A DNA stretch of 64,000 nt from Gibbsiella quercinecans (GCF_002291425.1 NZ_CP014136.1:2418001-2482000), one strand, 5' to 3'; shown: positions 49,509 to 60,368, counted from the stretch's first letter. Numbers and translations: made by a program. The notes: generated by a model not told the origin, from the sequence alone.

Positions 49509-49572
49509 CAACGCGAGATCGTTCTCGCCGCCGACCTGCCTTTATTCCGTGGTTAACGTCAGAGGACATCAC

Positions 49573-50640
49573 ATGATTAAATTCTGCCAACGCCTGCTGC
49601 AGGGCACCGTCTTATTGAGCGCCCTGTTGGCCAGCCTGCCGACCCTGGCGAGCGCCAAACCCAGTTTCAAACTCTGTTGGTCCGTCTATGTGGGCTGGAT
49701 GCCCTGGGATTACGCCCAGCAGCACGGCATCGTCAAAAAATGGGCCGATAAATACGGCATTGATATCCAGTTCGTTCAGATCAACGACTACATCGAGTCG
49801 GTCAACCAATATACCGCCGGCAGCTTTGACGGCTGCACCATGACCAACATGGACGCGCTGACCATTCCCGCCGCCGGCGGCGTGGACAGCACGGCGCTGA
49901 TCGTCGGCGACTACTCCAACGGCAATGACGGCATCCTGATCAAGGGCCAGGGCGATATGGCGGCGCTGAAAGGGCAGCCGATCAACCTGGTGGAGCTTTC
50001 CGTTTCGCATTACCTGCTGGCGCGCGCATTGGAAAAGGCCGGCATGAGCGAAAAAGACGTGCAGGTGGTCAATACCGCCGACGCCGATCTGGTCTCCGCT
50101 TTCAGTACGCCGAGCGTGAAAGCGATCGTCACCTGGAACCCGCTGCTGGCCGCCGCCAAACAGCAACCCGACAGCCACCTGCTGTTCTCTTCCGCGCAAA
50201 TCCCCGGCGAGATCCTCGATCTGCTGGTGGTCAACCGCGCTACGCTGCAAAAACACCCCGAGCTTGGCAAAGCGCTGACCGGCGCCTGGTATGAAACCCT
50301 GCGCACCATGGCGGGCGACAGCGCCGAAGCGGTGGCCGCACGCAGCCAAATGGCGCAGGCCTCCGGCACCGATCTGGCCGGCTTCGACCAGCAGTTAGCG
50401 GCCACCCATCTGTTCAGCACGCCGCAACAGGCATTGGCGTTTACTCAGAACGCCCAGTTGAAAACCACCATGCAGGCGGTGGCGGAGTTCTCCTTCCGTC
50501 ATGGGCTGCTGGGCGATAACGCCCCCAGCGCCGACGTGGTGGGCATCAGCACGCCGGCTGGCACCTGGGGCAACGCCGGCAACATCAAACTGCATTTTGA
50601 TGACAGCTACCTGAAGCTGGCGGCAGCCAACCAGTTGTAA
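49573..50640 (+). CDS. guanidine-operon ABC transporter binding protein
   Basis: A 355-residue periplasmic binding protein of the NitT/TauT class, with a Sec signal peptide (about residues 1-28, LLSALLASLPTLASA). KLCWSVYVGWMPWDYAQQHG is the usual start of the urea-carboxylase-associated receptor. ATG 49573 with AGAGGA upstream was preferred to an open start at 49549. First gene of the riboswitch-controlled operon, so the ligand is guanidine or a close derivative by context. Confidence 0.9.
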   Translation: MIKFCQRLLQGTVLLSALLASLPTLASAKPSFKLCWSVYVGWMPWDYAQQHGIVKKWADKYGIDIQFVQINDYIESVNQYTAGSFDGCTMTNMDALTIPAAGGVDSTALIVGDYSNGNDGILIKGQGDMAALKGQPINLVELSVSHYLLARALEKAGMSEKDVQVVNTADADLVSAFSTPSVKAIVTWNPLLAAAKQQPDSHLLFSSAQIPGEILDLLVVNRATLQKHPELGKALTGAWYETLRTMAGDSAEAVAARSQMAQASGTDLAGFDQQLAATHLFSTPQQALAFTQNAQLKTTMQAVAEFSFRHGLLGDNAPSADVVGISTPAGTWGNAGNIKLHFDDSYLKLAAANQL

Positions 50641-50653
50641 AGCCACGGGGCCG

Positions 50654-51469
50654 ATGATGAAAAAAATCATTAACTACCAGCCGGACAGGCTGTCACGGGT
50701 ACTGCTCGGCTTTCTGCCGCTGTTGCTGCTGACGGTGATCTACCTGATGGCTTCCGACGCACGGCTGGCGGCTAATGCCTCCGACAAACTGCTGCCGAGC
50801 TTTGGCAGCATGGGCGACGCGCTGGCGCGCATGGCGCTGCAGCCCAGCCCGCGCACCGGGGAATACCTGATGTGGATCGATACCGGCGCCAGCCTGCTGC
50901 GCCTGCTGATCGGCATTCTGATCAGCAGCGGGCTGGGGCTGGCGCTCGGGGTATTCTGCGGCGCCCTGCCCGCGGTACGCGCCCTGCTGTCGCCGCTGAT
51001 CACGCTTTTTGCGTTAATCCCGCCGCTGGCGGTGCTGCCCATCCTGTTCATTGTGTTCGGGCTGGGGGAAGTCTCTAAAGTGGTGCTGATCGTGATCGGC
51101 GTGGCGCCGTTTATCGCCCGCGACTTGCAGCAGCGGGTACAGGCCATTCCGCAAGAACAGCTGATCAAGGCGCTGACGTTAGGGGCGCACAGCGGCCAGA
51201 TCCTGTGGCGCATCATCCTGCCGCAGCTGCTGCCGCGCCTGCTGGAAGCCGTGCGCCTGTCGCTCTGTTCTGCCTGGCTGTTCCTGATCGCCGCCGAGGC
51301 CATTGCCTCCACCGAAGGGCTGGGCTACCGCATCTTCCTGATGCGCCGCTATCTGGCAATGGATGTGATCCTGCCTTACGTCGCCTGGATCACGCTACTG
51401 GCCTTCCTGCTGGATGTGTTGCTCAGCAGCATCAGCCGCCGCTGTTGGCCCTGGTATTACGCACGCTAA
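50654..51469 (+). CDS. guanidine-operon ABC transporter permease
   Basis: A 271-residue permease of the SsuC/TauC class, with about six helices and a coupling loop (KALTLGAHSGQILWRIILPQLLPRL). It sits 13 bp after the binding-protein gene and 10 bp before the ATPase gene. Confidence 0.92.
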   Translation: MMKKIINYQPDRLSRVLLGFLPLLLLTVIYLMASDARLAANASDKLLPSFGSMGDALARMALQPSPRTGEYLMWIDTGASLLRLLIGILISSGLGLALGVFCGALPAVRALLSPLITLFALIPPLAVLPILFIVFGLGEVSKVVLIVIGVAPFIARDLQQRVQAIPQEQLIKALTLGAHSGQILWRIILPQLLPRLLEAVRLSLCSAWLFLIAAEAIASTEGLGYRIFLMRRYLAMDVILPYVAWITLLAFLLDVLLSSISRRCWPWYYAR

Positions 51470-51479
51470 GGAACACCCC

Positions 51480-52259
51480 ATGAGCCTGTTAGTAATGAAG
51501 CAGTTGGAAAAACATTACGGCGCCCAGGTGGTGCTGGAGCGGGTCAACGCCAGCGTGGAAGAAGGCGAGTTCGTGTCGATCGTCGGCGCCTCCGGCTGCG
51601 GGAAAACCACCTTCCTGAAAATGATGCTCGGCACCGAATCCCCCAGCCGCGGCCAACTGCTGCTGGACGGCCAGCCGATCCGCCAGGAACCAGGGGAAGA
51701 CCGCGGCGTGGTGTTCCAGCGCTATTCGGTTTTCCCACACCTCAACGCCCAGGAAAACGTGATGCTGGGCGATGAATTCAGCCAGGCGCGCCTGCTCGGC
51801 CGCGTGTGGGGAAGCAAACGCCGCGCCATCGCCGAGCGGGCCGCCGCCATGCTGCAACAGGTGGGGCTGGGCCAGGCGCTGCAAAAATACCCGCACCAGC
51901 TTTCGGGCGGTATGCAGCAACGGCTGGCGCTGGCACAGGCGCTGATGAAAAAGCCGCGCATCCTGTTGCTGGACGAACCGTTCGGCGCGCTCGATCCCGG
52001 CATCCGCGCCGATATGCACCAGTTGATCACCGAACTGTGGCAACAGCACCGCCTGACGATCTTTATGATCACCCACGATCTGAAAGAAGGGTTTTCCCTC
52101 GGCTCGCGCCTGTGGGTATTCGACAAACTGCGCCACGATCCGCAGGCCCCGGACGCATACGGCGCCAGCATCACCTATGACATCCCGCTCGACCGCACGC
52201 CCGCCGTGCCGATCGAGCACGTGAGCAGCCTGGTCTATCCGCCGGCCCAACGGGCCTGA
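51480..52259 (+). CDS. guanidine-operon ABC transporter ATPase
   Basis: A 259-residue ATPase with Walker A GASGCGKTTF, signature LSGGMQQR, Walker B ILLLDEPFGALD and ITHDLKEG. The start ATG 51480 lies 10 bp after the permease stop; the open frame reaches back into the permease gene. It drives uptake for the carboxylase pathway. Confidence 0.93.
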   Translation: MSLLVMKQLEKHYGAQVVLERVNASVEEGEFVSIVGASGCGKTTFLKMMLGTESPSRGQLLLDGQPIRQEPGEDRGVVFQRYSVFPHLNAQENVMLGDEFSQARLLGRVWGSKRRAIAERAAAMLQQVGLGQALQKYPHQLSGGMQQRLALAQALMKKPRILLLDEPFGALDPGIRADMHQLITELWQQHRLTIFMITHDLKEGFSLGSRLWVFDKLRHDPQAPDAYGASITYDIPLDRTPAVPIEHVSSLVYPPAQRA

Positions 52260-52275
52260 ACGCTAAAAGGAGAGA

Positions 52276-52986
52276 ATGATGACAGACAGCCTGTACCAAA
52301 CCCAATTGCCCGCCGGCGCCCACTGGTCGCTGCGCGTGCGCCGCGGCATGGCGCTGCGGATCACCGATATTACCGGCGGCGCCAACGTCGGCATGTTGTT
52401 CTACAACCCGGAGAACCTGCTGGAACGCTACAACGCCGCTGATACGCTGAAGTGCCAGCACACGTTCCGCCTGACCGCCGGGCACTGCCTGTATTCCGAT
52501 ATGGGCCGCATCTTCTGCGGCATTGAACAGGATGACGCCGGCTGGCACGACACCGTCTGCGGCACCAGCAACGCCGCGCAGGTAGCCAAACAGTTCGGCA
52601 CACTGGATTACCAACAGGCGCGGAACGAACGCCACCAGAACGGCTATGACAGCCTGCTGACCGAACTGGCGAAATACGGCCTGGGCAAACGCGATATGGC
52701 CGCCAGCCTCAATCTGTTCTCCCGCGTGGAGGCCGACGCCGACGGCAACCTGCGCCTGGCGGCAACGCCGCACCCCGGCGCCAGCGTCACGCTGCGCTTT
52801 GCGATGGACGCGCTGGTGCTGCTGCACACCTGCCCGCACCCGTTGTCCACCGCCGCCCAATACCCGCGCGGCGCGGTCGGCATCGCCCTGCTGGCCGGTA
52901 GCGCGCCGCTGCCGGAACACTGCCTGACCATCGAGGAAAACCGCCGCGGCCTGGCCAACAACCACCTCTACTACGCAGGAGCCTGA
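52276..52986 (+). CDS. carboxyguanidine deiminase subunit (UAAP1 family, DUF1989)
   Basis: A 236-residue DUF1989 protein, urea-amidolyase-associated protein 1 type ([20 protein letters not shown], later [13 protein letters not shown]). Such proteins act in pairs; the pair deiminates carboxyguanidine to allophanate in guanidine breakdown. Metal-ligand cysteine and histidine candidates are in WHDTVCG and LLHTCPHPL. Its stop overlaps the next start (TGATG), consistent with a heteromeric enzyme. Confidence 0.9.
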   Translation: MMTDSLYQTQLPAGAHWSLRVRRGMALRITDITGGANVGMLFYNPENLLERYNAADTLKCQHTFRLTAGHCLYSDMGRIFCGIEQDDAGWHDTVCGTSNAAQVAKQFGTLDYQQARNERHQNGYDSLLTELAKYGLGKRDMAASLNLFSRVEADADGNLRLAATPHPGASVTLRFAMDALVLLHTCPHPLSTAAQYPRGAVGIALLAGSAPLPEHCLTIEENRRGLANNHLYYAGA

Positions 52987-53609
52987 TGATGAACACCGCA
53001 ACCCCTTCCGTTTACCGCAAAACCATCGGCGCCGGCGATTACTGGCTGTACCGCGTCAACGCCGGGCAAACGCTGCGCATCACCGATCTGGAAGGCAACC
53101 AGGCGGCGGATACGCTGTTCTTCAACGCCGATGACACCGCCGAGCGCTACAGCGCCATGGATACCCTGCGCGGCCAGCAAAACCTGTACCTGGGCCTGGG
53201 CACCGTGCTGCGCTCCAACGACGATCGCCCGATGTTGGAGATCGTCGGCGACACCTGCGGCCGCCACGACACCCTGGGCGGCGCCTGCTCCACCGAAAGC
53301 AACACCGTGCGCTACGATCTGGAAAAACGCCATATGCACGCCTGCCGCGACAGTTGGATGCTGGCGATCGCCGAACACCCGGAATACGGCCTGACCAAGC
53401 GCGACATCACCCATAACATCAATTTCTTTATGAACGTGCCGGTCACCGCGGAAGGTGGCCTGACCTTCGCCGACGGGCTTTCCGCGCCGGGGAAATACGT
53501 CGAGCTGGTGGCGAAAATGAACGTACTGGTGCTGATCTCCAACTGCCCGCAGTTGAACAACCCGTGCAACGCTTACAACCCGACGCCGATTGAAGTGGAA
53601 GTCTGGTAA
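52986..53609 (+). CDS. carboxyguanidine deiminase subunit (UAAP2 family, DUF1989)
   Basis: A 207-residue partner of the preceding protein. The DUF1989 core is seen in [42 protein letters not shown] and the C-terminal [18 protein letters not shown], whose cysteines are conserved. The two subunits are translationally coupled. A 116-bp gap then leads to the carboxylase. Confidence 0.9.
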   Translation: MMNTATPSVYRKTIGAGDYWLYRVNAGQTLRITDLEGNQAADTLFFNADDTAERYSAMDTLRGQQNLYLGLGTVLRSNDDRPMLEIVGDTCGRHDTLGGACSTESNTVRYDLEKRHMHACRDSWMLAIAEHPEYGLTKRDITHNINFFMNVPVTAEGGLTFADGLSAPGKYVELVAKMNVLVLISNCPQLNNPCNAYNPTPIEVEVW

Positions 53610-53725
53610 CCCTAATCGCACGGGAACGGCCCCTTTTTCCTGGGGGCGAGTCAGGGAACATGACGGGACGACCCGCCATCGCATAACAAAACGCAGGACG
53701 GCCTGCCTTTGAAAGAGAACGCACC

Positions 53726-56700
53726 ATGTTCAACTGCGTATTGATCGCCAACCGGGGCGCAATCGCCGTGCGCATCATCCGCACACTGCAACAGCTCGGC
53801 ATCAAAGCCATTGCGGTCTACGCCGAAGCCGATCGCCATTCGCTGCACGTCCGTCATGCCGATTGCGCTTTCAGCCTGGGCGAAGGCAGCGTGCGCGAAA
53901 CCTATCTCAATCAGGACAAGCTCATTGCCATCGCACAGCGCGCCGGCGCACAGGCCATCCATCCCGGCTATGGTTTTCTCAGTGAAAACGCCGGCTTCGT
54001 CACCCGCTGCGAACAGGCACAGATCGTGTTTCTCGGCCCTACGGTGGAACAGATGGCGGCGTTCGGCCTTAAACACCGGGCGCGGGCGTTGGCGCAGCAA
54101 AACCAGGTGCCGCTGCTGCCGGGCAGCGATCTGCTGACCAGCGAGCAGCAGGCGTTGAGCGCCGCAGCGGCGATGGGCTACCCGGTGATGCTGAAAAGCA
54201 CCGCCGGCGGCGGCGGTATCGGTATGCAGCGCTGCGACGATGCCCAGGCGCTGGCCAAAGCGTTTACCCACGTCAAACGGCTGGCGGGCAATAACTTCGC
54301 CAACGACGGCGTGTTTGTGGAAAAATTTGTGGCCCAGGCCCGGCACATCGAAGTGCAAATTTTCGGCGACGGCGCGGGCCAAGTGATCGCCCTGGGCGAG
54401 CGTGACTGCTCGGCGCAGCGCCGCAACCAGAAAGTGATCGAAGAAACCCCGGCGCCGCACCTCAGTGATGAGGTGCGCAGCGCGCTGCACCAAACCGCGG
54501 TGCGGCTGTGCCAGGCGGTCAACTACCGCAGCGCCGGCACGGTGGAGTTCGTTTACGATGTCGCCCAGGATCGCTTCTACTTTCTGGAGGTCAACACCCG
54601 GCTGCAGGTGGAACACGGCGTCACCGAAATGGTGTATGGCGTGGACATTGTGCGCTGGATGGTGGAGCTGGGCGCCGGTTGCCTGCCGGCCCTTAACGTG
54701 CCGCCGGCGCAGGGCCATGCGGTGCAGGTGCGGCTATACGCCGAAGACGCCGCCAAGCAGTTCCAGCCGTGCGCCGGGCTGTTGAGCCAGGTGGCGTTCC
54801 CGCAGCAAGCGCCCGGCGCCCGGTTGCGGATCGACACCTGGGTCGACAGCGGCAGCGAAGTGCCCGCGCTGTACGATCCGATGCTGGCTAAGGTCATCGT
54901 TCACGCCGCCGATCGCGCCAGCGCGCTGACGGCGCTGCAAACTACCCTCGCCCAGACCACGCTGTACGGCGTGGAAACCAACCTCGGCTACCTGCGCCAC
55001 CTGTTAACGCTGCCCGCGGTGCGCGACGGCACTCTCATTACCGCCACCCTTGGCACGGTGATATACCGGCCAGCGACGCTGGACGTGCTCAGCCCCGGCA
55101 CCCTAACCAGCGTTCAGGACGCGCCCGGGCGCATCGGTTACTGGCATATCGGCGTGCCGCCTTCCGGGCCATTCGACGGCCGCTCATTCAGGATCGGCAA
55201 CCGCCTGCTGGGCAACGATCCGCAGGCGGCCGGGCTGGAGATCACCCTGCGCGGGCCGACGCTGCGCGTTAATTGCGATTGCGCCTTGGCGATTACCGGC
55301 GCGCAGATTGACGCCACTCTCGACGGCCAGCCCTTGCCACTGTGGCAAGTGGTGAACGCCAAAGCCGGCCAAACGCTGGCGCTGGGCAAGGTGAGCGGCG
55401 CCGGTTGCCGCAGCTACCTGCTGCTGGCCGGCGGCGTGGATTGCCCGGCCTATCTGGGCAGCCGCAGCACCTTCACCCTGGGCCGTTTCGGCGGCCATGC
55501 CGGGCGCGCACTGCGCAGCGGCGATGTGCTGCACCTGGCGGCCCCGGCGCACTGCAGCGCACAGGCGCTGCCGGCCGAGATGGCGCCGCCGTGGCGGAAT
55601 ACCTGGCAACTGCGGGTGATCTACGGGCCGCACGGCGCGCCGGAATTCTTCACCGACAGCGATATCAGCGCCTTTTTCGCCGCCGAGTGGCAGGTGCATT
55701 ACAACTCCAGCCGCACCGGCGTGCGCTTGATCGGCCCTAAACCGCAGTGGGCGCGCAGCGACGGCGGCGAAGCGGGCATGCACCCGTCCAACATCCACGA
55801 CAACGCCTACGCCTTCGGCACCATCGACTTCACCGGCGATATGCCGGTGATCCTGGGGCCGGACGGCCCGTCGCTCGGCGGTTTCGTCTGCCCGGCAACG
55901 GTGATCCACGCCGATTTGTGGAAGCTCGGCCAGCTCAAGGCCGGCGATACCCTGCGCTTTATCCCCGTGACGCTGGAAGATGCCGACCGCTTCGCCCAAC
56001 GGGCGGAAGAGGACATCGCCGCGCTGCCGGCCGCGCCTGTGCACATACCGCCGGCTGCGCCGGGCAACCCGATTCTGTTCCACCGCGCCGCGCACGGCGG
56101 CTTGCCGGCGGTGACCTGCCGCCGCGCCGGCGATCGCTTCCTGCTGCTGGAGTATGGCGAACAGGTGCTGGATATTGCGTTACGCTTCCGGGTGCATGCG
56201 CTGATGCAGTGGCTGGAACAGCACCCGCTGCCGGGCATGCTGGAACTGACGCCGGGTATCCGCTCGCTGCAGATCCATTTCGACGCGCTGCGCTGCCCGC
56301 GCGAGCGCTTGCTGGCGCACCTGCAAGCGGCGGAACAACAGCTGGGCGATCTGCAGGGCGCGCAGGTGCCTTCGCGCACCGTGTGGCTGCCGCTCAGTTG
56401 GGATGACGCCGCCTGCCATGAAGCCATCGCCAAATATACCCAGTCGGTGCGCCCCGGCGCGCCCTGGTGCCCGAGCAACATTGAGTTTATCCGCCGCATC
56501 AACGGTCTGGATTCGGTGGAGCAGGTCAAAGAGATCGTGTTCAACGCCCGTTATCTGGTGATGGGGCTGGGGGATGTCTATCTGGGCGCACCGGTCGCCA
56601 CCCCGCTCGATCCGCGCCACCGGCTGGTAACCACCAAATACAACCCGGCGCGCACCTGGACGGCGGAAAACTCCGTCGGTATCGGCGGCGCCTATCTGTG

Positions 56701-57322
56701 CGTGTACGGCATGGAAGGGCCCGGCGGCTACCAGTTCGTCGGCCGCACGTTGCAAATGTGGAACCGCGATCGCCAAACCCCGGAATTCAACCAGCCGTGG
56801 CTGCTGCGTTTCTTCGATCAACTGCGTTTTTACCCGGTGAGCGCAGAGGAGCTGCTCGACATCCGCGAACGCTTCCCGTACGGCGATTACCCGCTACGGG
56901 TGGAGGAAGGCAGCTTCAGCCTGTCGCAATATCAGGCGTTTCTTGCGCAGCAGCAGGCGGAAATTACGGCCTTTGCACAGCGGCGCCAGCGGGCGTTTGA
57001 TGCCGAACTGGCGCGCTGGCGCGCCGACGGCCAGTTCACCTTTGACAGCAGCCAGCAGGAGCAGCAGCCGCTGGAACAGGAAACCATTCCGGAGAACTGC
57101 CATGGGGTGGACAGCCTGGTGGCAGGCAGCGTGTGGCAGTGGTTGGTCACGCCCGGTGAAACGGTGCAGGAAGGGCAAACGCTGGGAATTCTGGAATCGA
57201 TGAAAATGGAGATACCGATCGCCGCCCCGGTGGCCGGGGTGGTGCGTGCGCTTAACCGCCCGGCGGGCAGCCAGGTACAGGCCGGGCAGTTGTTGATGCT
57301 GATCGAAATCAGCGCGGCGTAA
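53726..57322 (+). CDS. biotin-dependent guanidine carboxylase (urea carboxylase family)
   Basis: A 1198-residue fused carboxylase that makes carboxyguanidine from guanidine, bicarbonate and ATP. Order of domains: biotin carboxylase (1 to about 450; IANRGAIAVRIIRTLQ, HPGYGFLSEN, ATP-grasp TAGGGGIGMQ), carboxyltransferase halves AHS2/KipA-like (about 455-770; SPGTLTSVQDAPGRIGYW) and AHS1/KipI-like (about 785-985), and a C-terminal biotin domain with biotinyl lysine K1160 in ESMKMEIP. Many such genes are annotated as urea carboxylase; the guanidine riboswitch and deiminase neighbours point to guanidine. Allophanate hydrolase is absent from this locus. Confidence 0.92.
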   Translation: MFNCVLIANRGAIAVRIIRTLQQLGIKAIAVYAEADRHSLHVRHADCAFSLGEGSVRETYLNQDKLIAIAQRAGAQAIHPGYGFLSENAGFVTRCEQAQIVFLGPTVEQMAAFGLKHRARALAQQNQVPLLPGSDLLTSEQQALSAAAAMGYPVMLKSTAGGGGIGMQRCDDAQALAKAFTHVKRLAGNNFANDGVFVEKFVAQARHIEVQIFGDGAGQVIALGERDCSAQRRNQKVIEETPAPHLSDEVRSALHQTAVRLCQAVNYRSAGTVEFVYDVAQDRFYFLEVNTRLQVEHGVTEMVYGVDIVRWMVELGAGCLPALNVPPAQGHAVQVRLYAEDAAKQFQPCAGLLSQVAFPQQAPGARLRIDTWVDSGSEVPALYDPMLAKVIVHAADRASALTALQTTLAQTTLYGVETNLGYLRHLLTLPAVRDGTLITATLGTVIYRPATLDVLSPGTLTSVQDAPGRIGYWHIGVPPSGPFDGRSFRIGNRLLGNDPQAAGLEITLRGPTLRVNCDCALAITGAQIDATLDGQPLPLWQVVNAKAGQTLALGKVSGAGCRSYLLLAGGVDCPAYLGSRSTFTLGRFGGHAGRALRSGDVLHLAAPAHCSAQALPAEMAPPWRNTWQLRVIYGPHGAPEFFTDSDISAFFAAEWQVHYNSSRTGVRLIGPKPQWARSDGGEAGMHPSNIHDNAYAFGTIDFTGDMPVILGPDGPSLGGFVCPATVIHADLWKLGQLKAGDTLRFIPVTLEDADRFAQRAEEDIAALPAAPVHIPPAAPGNPILFHRAAHGGLPAVTCRRAGDRFLLLEYGEQVLDIALRFRVHALMQWLEQHPLPGMLELTPGIRSLQIHFDALRCPRERLLAHLQAAEQQLGDLQGAQVPSRTVWLPLSWDDAACHEAIAKYTQSVRPGAPWCPSNIEFIRRINGLDSVEQVKEIVFNARYLVMGLGDVYLGAPVATPLDPRHRLVTTKYNPARTWTAENSVGIGGAYLCVYGMEGPGGYQFVGRTLQMWNRDRQTPEFNQPWLLRFFDQLRFYPVSAEELLDIRERFPYGDYPLRVEEGSFSLSQYQAFLAQQQAEITAFAQRRQRAFDAELARWRADGQFTFDSSQQEQQPLEQETIPENCHGVDSLVAGSVWQWLVTPGETVQEGQTLGILESMKMEIPIAAPVAGVVRALNRPAGSQVQAGQLLMLIEISAA

Positions 57323-57330
57323 CATAAAAA

Positions 57331-57359
57331 AATGCCAGCCGGCATAACCGGCTGGCATT
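57331..57359. terminator. bidirectional terminator between the guanidine operon and glyS
   Basis: AATGCCAGCCGG (57331-57342) pairs perfectly with CCGGCTGGCATT (57348-57359) around CATAA. A run of T follows on the minus strand (for glyS), and a shorter TTTT on the plus strand at 57364, so it may serve both convergent operons. Confidence 0.9.
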
Positions 57360-57380
57360 CCTGTTTTACTGCGGCAACGC

Positions 57381-59450
57381 TTACTGCAGCACGGAAATAT
57401 CCGCCACCTGCAGGAACAGCTCGCGCAGCTTGCTCAGCAGCGTCAGGCGGTTGACGCGCACGTCGTTATCTTCCGCCATCACCATCACGCTATCAAAGAA
57501 CGCATCGACCGGCTCGCGCAGCGCGGCCAGTTCCACCAGCGCTTCCTGATAACGGCCGGCGGCAAACAGCGGTTGCAGCTTATCGCGCAGCACCACCACG
57601 TGGGTGGCCAGTTGCAGCTCGGCCGGATCTTTCAGCACCGACGCCTGGACTTCGTCATTCAGCGTATCGGAAGACTTGGCCAGGATGTTGGAAACGCGCT
57701 TGTTGGCTGCCGCCAGCGCCGCCGCCGCATCCAGGGTGCGGAAATGGCTCACAGCTTTCACCCGCGCGTCGAAATCCGCCGGTTTGGTCGGCCGGCGTGC
57801 CAGCACGGCCTGAATGGTGTCCACCGCGTGGCCTTCTTCCTGATACCATGCGCGGAAGCGGCCCAGCATGAATTCCACCACGTCGTCGACCACATTGGCG
57901 TTGGTCAGCTTATCGCCATACAGGCGCACCGCCTCTTCCGCCAGGGTTTGCAGATCCAACGGCAGGTTTTTCTCAACGATGATGCGCAGCACACCGAGCG
58001 CGGCACGGCGCAGGGCGAACGGGTCTTTATCGCCTTTCGGATGTTGCCCGATGCCGAAAATACCGGCCAGGGTGTCCATCTTGTCGGCGATCGCCAGCGA
58101 GCACGCCACCAGGGAATGCGGCAGATCGTCGCCGGAGAAGCGCGGCTGATACTGTTCATTCAGCGCCACCGCCACATCTTCGGCCTCACCGTCATGGCGC
58201 GCGTAGTGCATGCCCATCACGCCCTGAGTATCGGTGAATTCGAACACCATGTTGGTCATCAGATCGCACTTCGACAGCAACCCGGCGCGGGTAGCGTGGT
58301 TGACGTCGGCGCCAATCTGGCCGGCAACCCAGCCCGACAGCGCCTGAATGCGGTCGGTCTTGTCGCGCAGCGAACCCAGTTGCTGTTGGAACAGCACGGT
58401 TTCCAGGCGCGGCAGGTTGTCTTCCAGGCGTTGCTTGCGGTCGGTATTGAAGAAGAACTCGGCGTCCGCCAGGCGCGGGCGCACCACTTTTTCGTTACCG
58501 GCGATGATTTGCTGCGGATCTTTGGATTCGATGTTGGCAACAAAAATGAAGTTCGGCAGCAGTTTGCCCGCGGCGTCATACACCGGGAAGTACTTCTGGT
58601 CGCCCTTCATGGTGTAGACCAGCGCTTCCGCCGGCACCGCCAGGAATTTCTCTTCGAATTTGGCTGTCAGCACCACCGGCCATTCCACCAGCGACGCCAC
58701 TTCTTCCAGCAGGCTCTCGCTCAGATCGGCTTTGCCGCCAATCTTTTGCGCCGCCAGTTCGGCATCGCGCTTGATGATGGCTTTACGCACGGCGTAATCC
58801 GCCACCACTTTGCCGCGCTCCAGCAGGATCTGCGGATATTGGTCGGCGTTGTTGATGGTGAATTCCGCTTCGCCCATGAATCGGTGGCCGCGCAGGGTGC
58901 GCCCGGATTCGATGCCCAGGATGGTGCCTGGGATCACCTGCTCGCCCAACAGCAGGGTAACGGTGTGCACCGGCCGCACAAACTGGGTTTCTTTATCGGC
59001 CCAGCGCATCAATTTTGGAATCGGCAGTTTGCTCAGTGCATTGCTGACCATATCGACCAGCAGTTCCTGCGCCGACAGCCCCTTCACGTGGGCGCGGTAC
59101 AGCAGCCATTCGCCTTTGTCGGTTTTCAGGCGTTCCGCCTGATCAACGCTGATGCCGCAGCCGCGCGCCCAGCCTTCGGCCGCTTTGCTTGGGCGGCCTT
59201 CGGCGTCGAACGCCTGGGCAATCGCCGGGCCGCGTTTTTCAACGGTGCGATCGGCCTGAGCGGCGCTCAGGTTGGCCACTTTCAGCGCCAGACGGCGCGG
59301 CGCGGCAAACCAAGTGACGGCGCCGTGTTCAAGGCTGGCGTTGTCCAGTTCGGCGGTAAAATTAGCGGCAAAAGCTTCTGCCAGTGAACGAAGAGCCTTC
59401 GGCGGCAGCTCTTCCGTGCCGATTTCCACCAGGAAAGTCTGTTGTGTCAT
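57381..59450 (-). CDS. glyS: glycyl-tRNA synthetase beta subunit GlyS
   Basis: A 689-residue protein, the same length as in E. coli. It begins [20 protein letters not shown], has the HD-like middle domain ([12 protein letters not shown]) and a C-terminal anticodon-binding region. Part of the alpha2beta2 enzyme that charges tRNA-Gly. It lies 9 bp after glyQ in one operon. Confidence 0.98.
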   Translation of the reverse strand: MTQQTFLVEIGTEELPPKALRSLAEAFAANFTAELDNASLEHGAVTWFAAPRRLALKVANLSAAQADRTVEKRGPAIAQAFDAEGRPSKAAEGWARGCGISVDQAERLKTDKGEWLLYRAHVKGLSAQELLVDMVSNALSKLPIPKLMRWADKETQFVRPVHTVTLLLGEQVIPGTILGIESGRTLRGHRFMGEAEFTINNADQYPQILLERGKVVADYAVRKAIIKRDAELAAQKIGGKADLSESLLEEVASLVEWPVVLTAKFEEKFLAVPAEALVYTMKGDQKYFPVYDAAGKLLPNFIFVANIESKDPQQIIAGNEKVVRPRLADAEFFFNTDRKQRLEDNLPRLETVLFQQQLGSLRDKTDRIQALSGWVAGQIGADVNHATRAGLLSKCDLMTNMVFEFTDTQGVMGMHYARHDGEAEDVAVALNEQYQPRFSGDDLPHSLVACSLAIADKMDTLAGIFGIGQHPKGDKDPFALRRAALGVLRIIVEKNLPLDLQTLAEEAVRLYGDKLTNANVVDDVVEFMLGRFRAWYQEEGHAVDTIQAVLARRPTKPADFDARVKAVSHFRTLDAAAALAAANKRVSNILAKSSDTLNDEVQASVLKDPAELQLATHVVVLRDKLQPLFAAGRYQEALVELAALREPVDAFFDSVMVMAEDNDVRVNRLTLLSKLRELFLQVADISVLQ

Positions 59451-59459
59451 GGCTGCCTC

Positions 59460-60368
59460 TTAATTCTTTTTACACATCGGGAAGCCCAGCGCTTCGCGGG
59501 AAGCGTAGTAGGCCTCGGCAACGGCTTTGGTCAGCGTGCGGATACGCAGAATATAACGCTGGCGCTCGGTAACCGAGATCGCCTTGCGTGCATCCAGCAG
59601 GTTGAAGGTATGGGCAGCCTTCAGGATACGTTCGTAAGCCGGCAGCGGCAGCGGTTTTTCCAGCGCCAGCAGCTTTTGCGCTTCTTTTTCATACTGCTCG
59701 AAGCAGGTGAACAGGAAATCGACGTCGGCGTATTCGAAGTTATAGGTGGACTGCTCCACTTCGTTCTGGTGGAACACATCGCCGTAGGTGGTGACGCCCA
59801 GCGGGCCATTGCTCCACACCAGATCGTAAACGCTGTCCACGCCCTGGATGTACATCGCCAGGCGCTCCAGGCCGTAGGTGATCTCGCCGGTAACCGGTTT
59901 GCATTCCAGGCCGCCCACTTGCTGGAAGTAGGTGAACTGCGTCACTTCCATCCCGTTCAGCCACACTTCCCAACCCAGGCCCCAGGCGCCGAGCGTCGGG
60001 TTTTCCCAGTTGTCTTCAACGAAGCGGATGTCATGGATGGTGGGATCCAACCCCAGCTCTCTCAGCGAGCCCAGATACAGTTCCTGAATATTTTCCGGCG
60101 ATGGCTTAATGATCACCTGGAACTGGTAGTAGTGCTGCAAGCGGTTAGGGTTTTCGCCGTAGCGACCGTCGGTCGGGCGGCGTGAAGGTTGCACATAGGC
60201 AGCGGCGATCGGCTCTGGGCCAAGCGCACGCAGGCACGTCATAGGGTGGGAGGTACCCGCGCCGACTTCCATGTCCAATGGTTGAACAATGGTACAGCCC
60301 TGGCGCGCCCAATAGTCCTGCAGTGTCAGGATCAGGCCCTGAAAGGTCTTGGTATCAAACTTTTGCAT
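59460..60368 (-). CDS. glyQ: glycyl-tRNA synthetase alpha subunit GlyQ
   Basis: A 302-residue catalytic subunit. It starts [20 protein letters not shown] as in E. coli, and holds the class II motifs ([21 protein letters not shown]-type [20 protein letters not shown], motif 3 [11 protein letters not shown]). ATG 60368 was chosen by that match; the open frame goes on to 60476 without similarity. A -10-like TATACT on the minus strand lies at 60413-60418. Confidence 0.98.
   Translation of the reverse strand: MQKFDTKTFQGLILTLQDYWARQGCTIVQPLDMEVGAGTSHPMTCLRALGPEPIAAAYVQPSRRPTDGRYGENPNRLQHYYQFQVIIKPSPENIQELYLGSLRELGLDPTIHDIRFVEDNWENPTLGAWGLGWEVWLNGMEVTQFTYFQQVGGLECKPVTGEITYGLERLAMYIQGVDSVYDLVWSNGPLGVTTYGDVFHQNEVEQSTYNFEYADVDFLFTCFEQYEKEAQKLLALEKPLPLPAYERILKAAHTFNLLDARKAISVTERQRYILRIRTLTKAVAEAYYASREALGFPMCKKN

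Larger units (their letters stand above)
49078..49572. promoter_or_regulatory. leader and promoter region of the guanidine operon
   Basis: No protein gene is seen. From left to right it holds the yiaF promoter area, a sigma-54-like promoter at 49341-49357, the guanidine-I riboswitch at 49418-49508 and a perfect hairpin GCGAGA-TCGT-TCTCGC at 49513-49528 that may belong to the expression platform. The hairpin has no T tract. Confidence 0.75.

Noticed and set aside
57573-59387. A 604-codon open frame opposite glyS
   Set aside because: It is the mirror of a well-supported housekeeping gene; the composition (rich in Q, H, R) is that of an antisense shadow in GC-rich DNA. The same holds for the long frames opposite bglF, aldB, xylA and the carboxylase.
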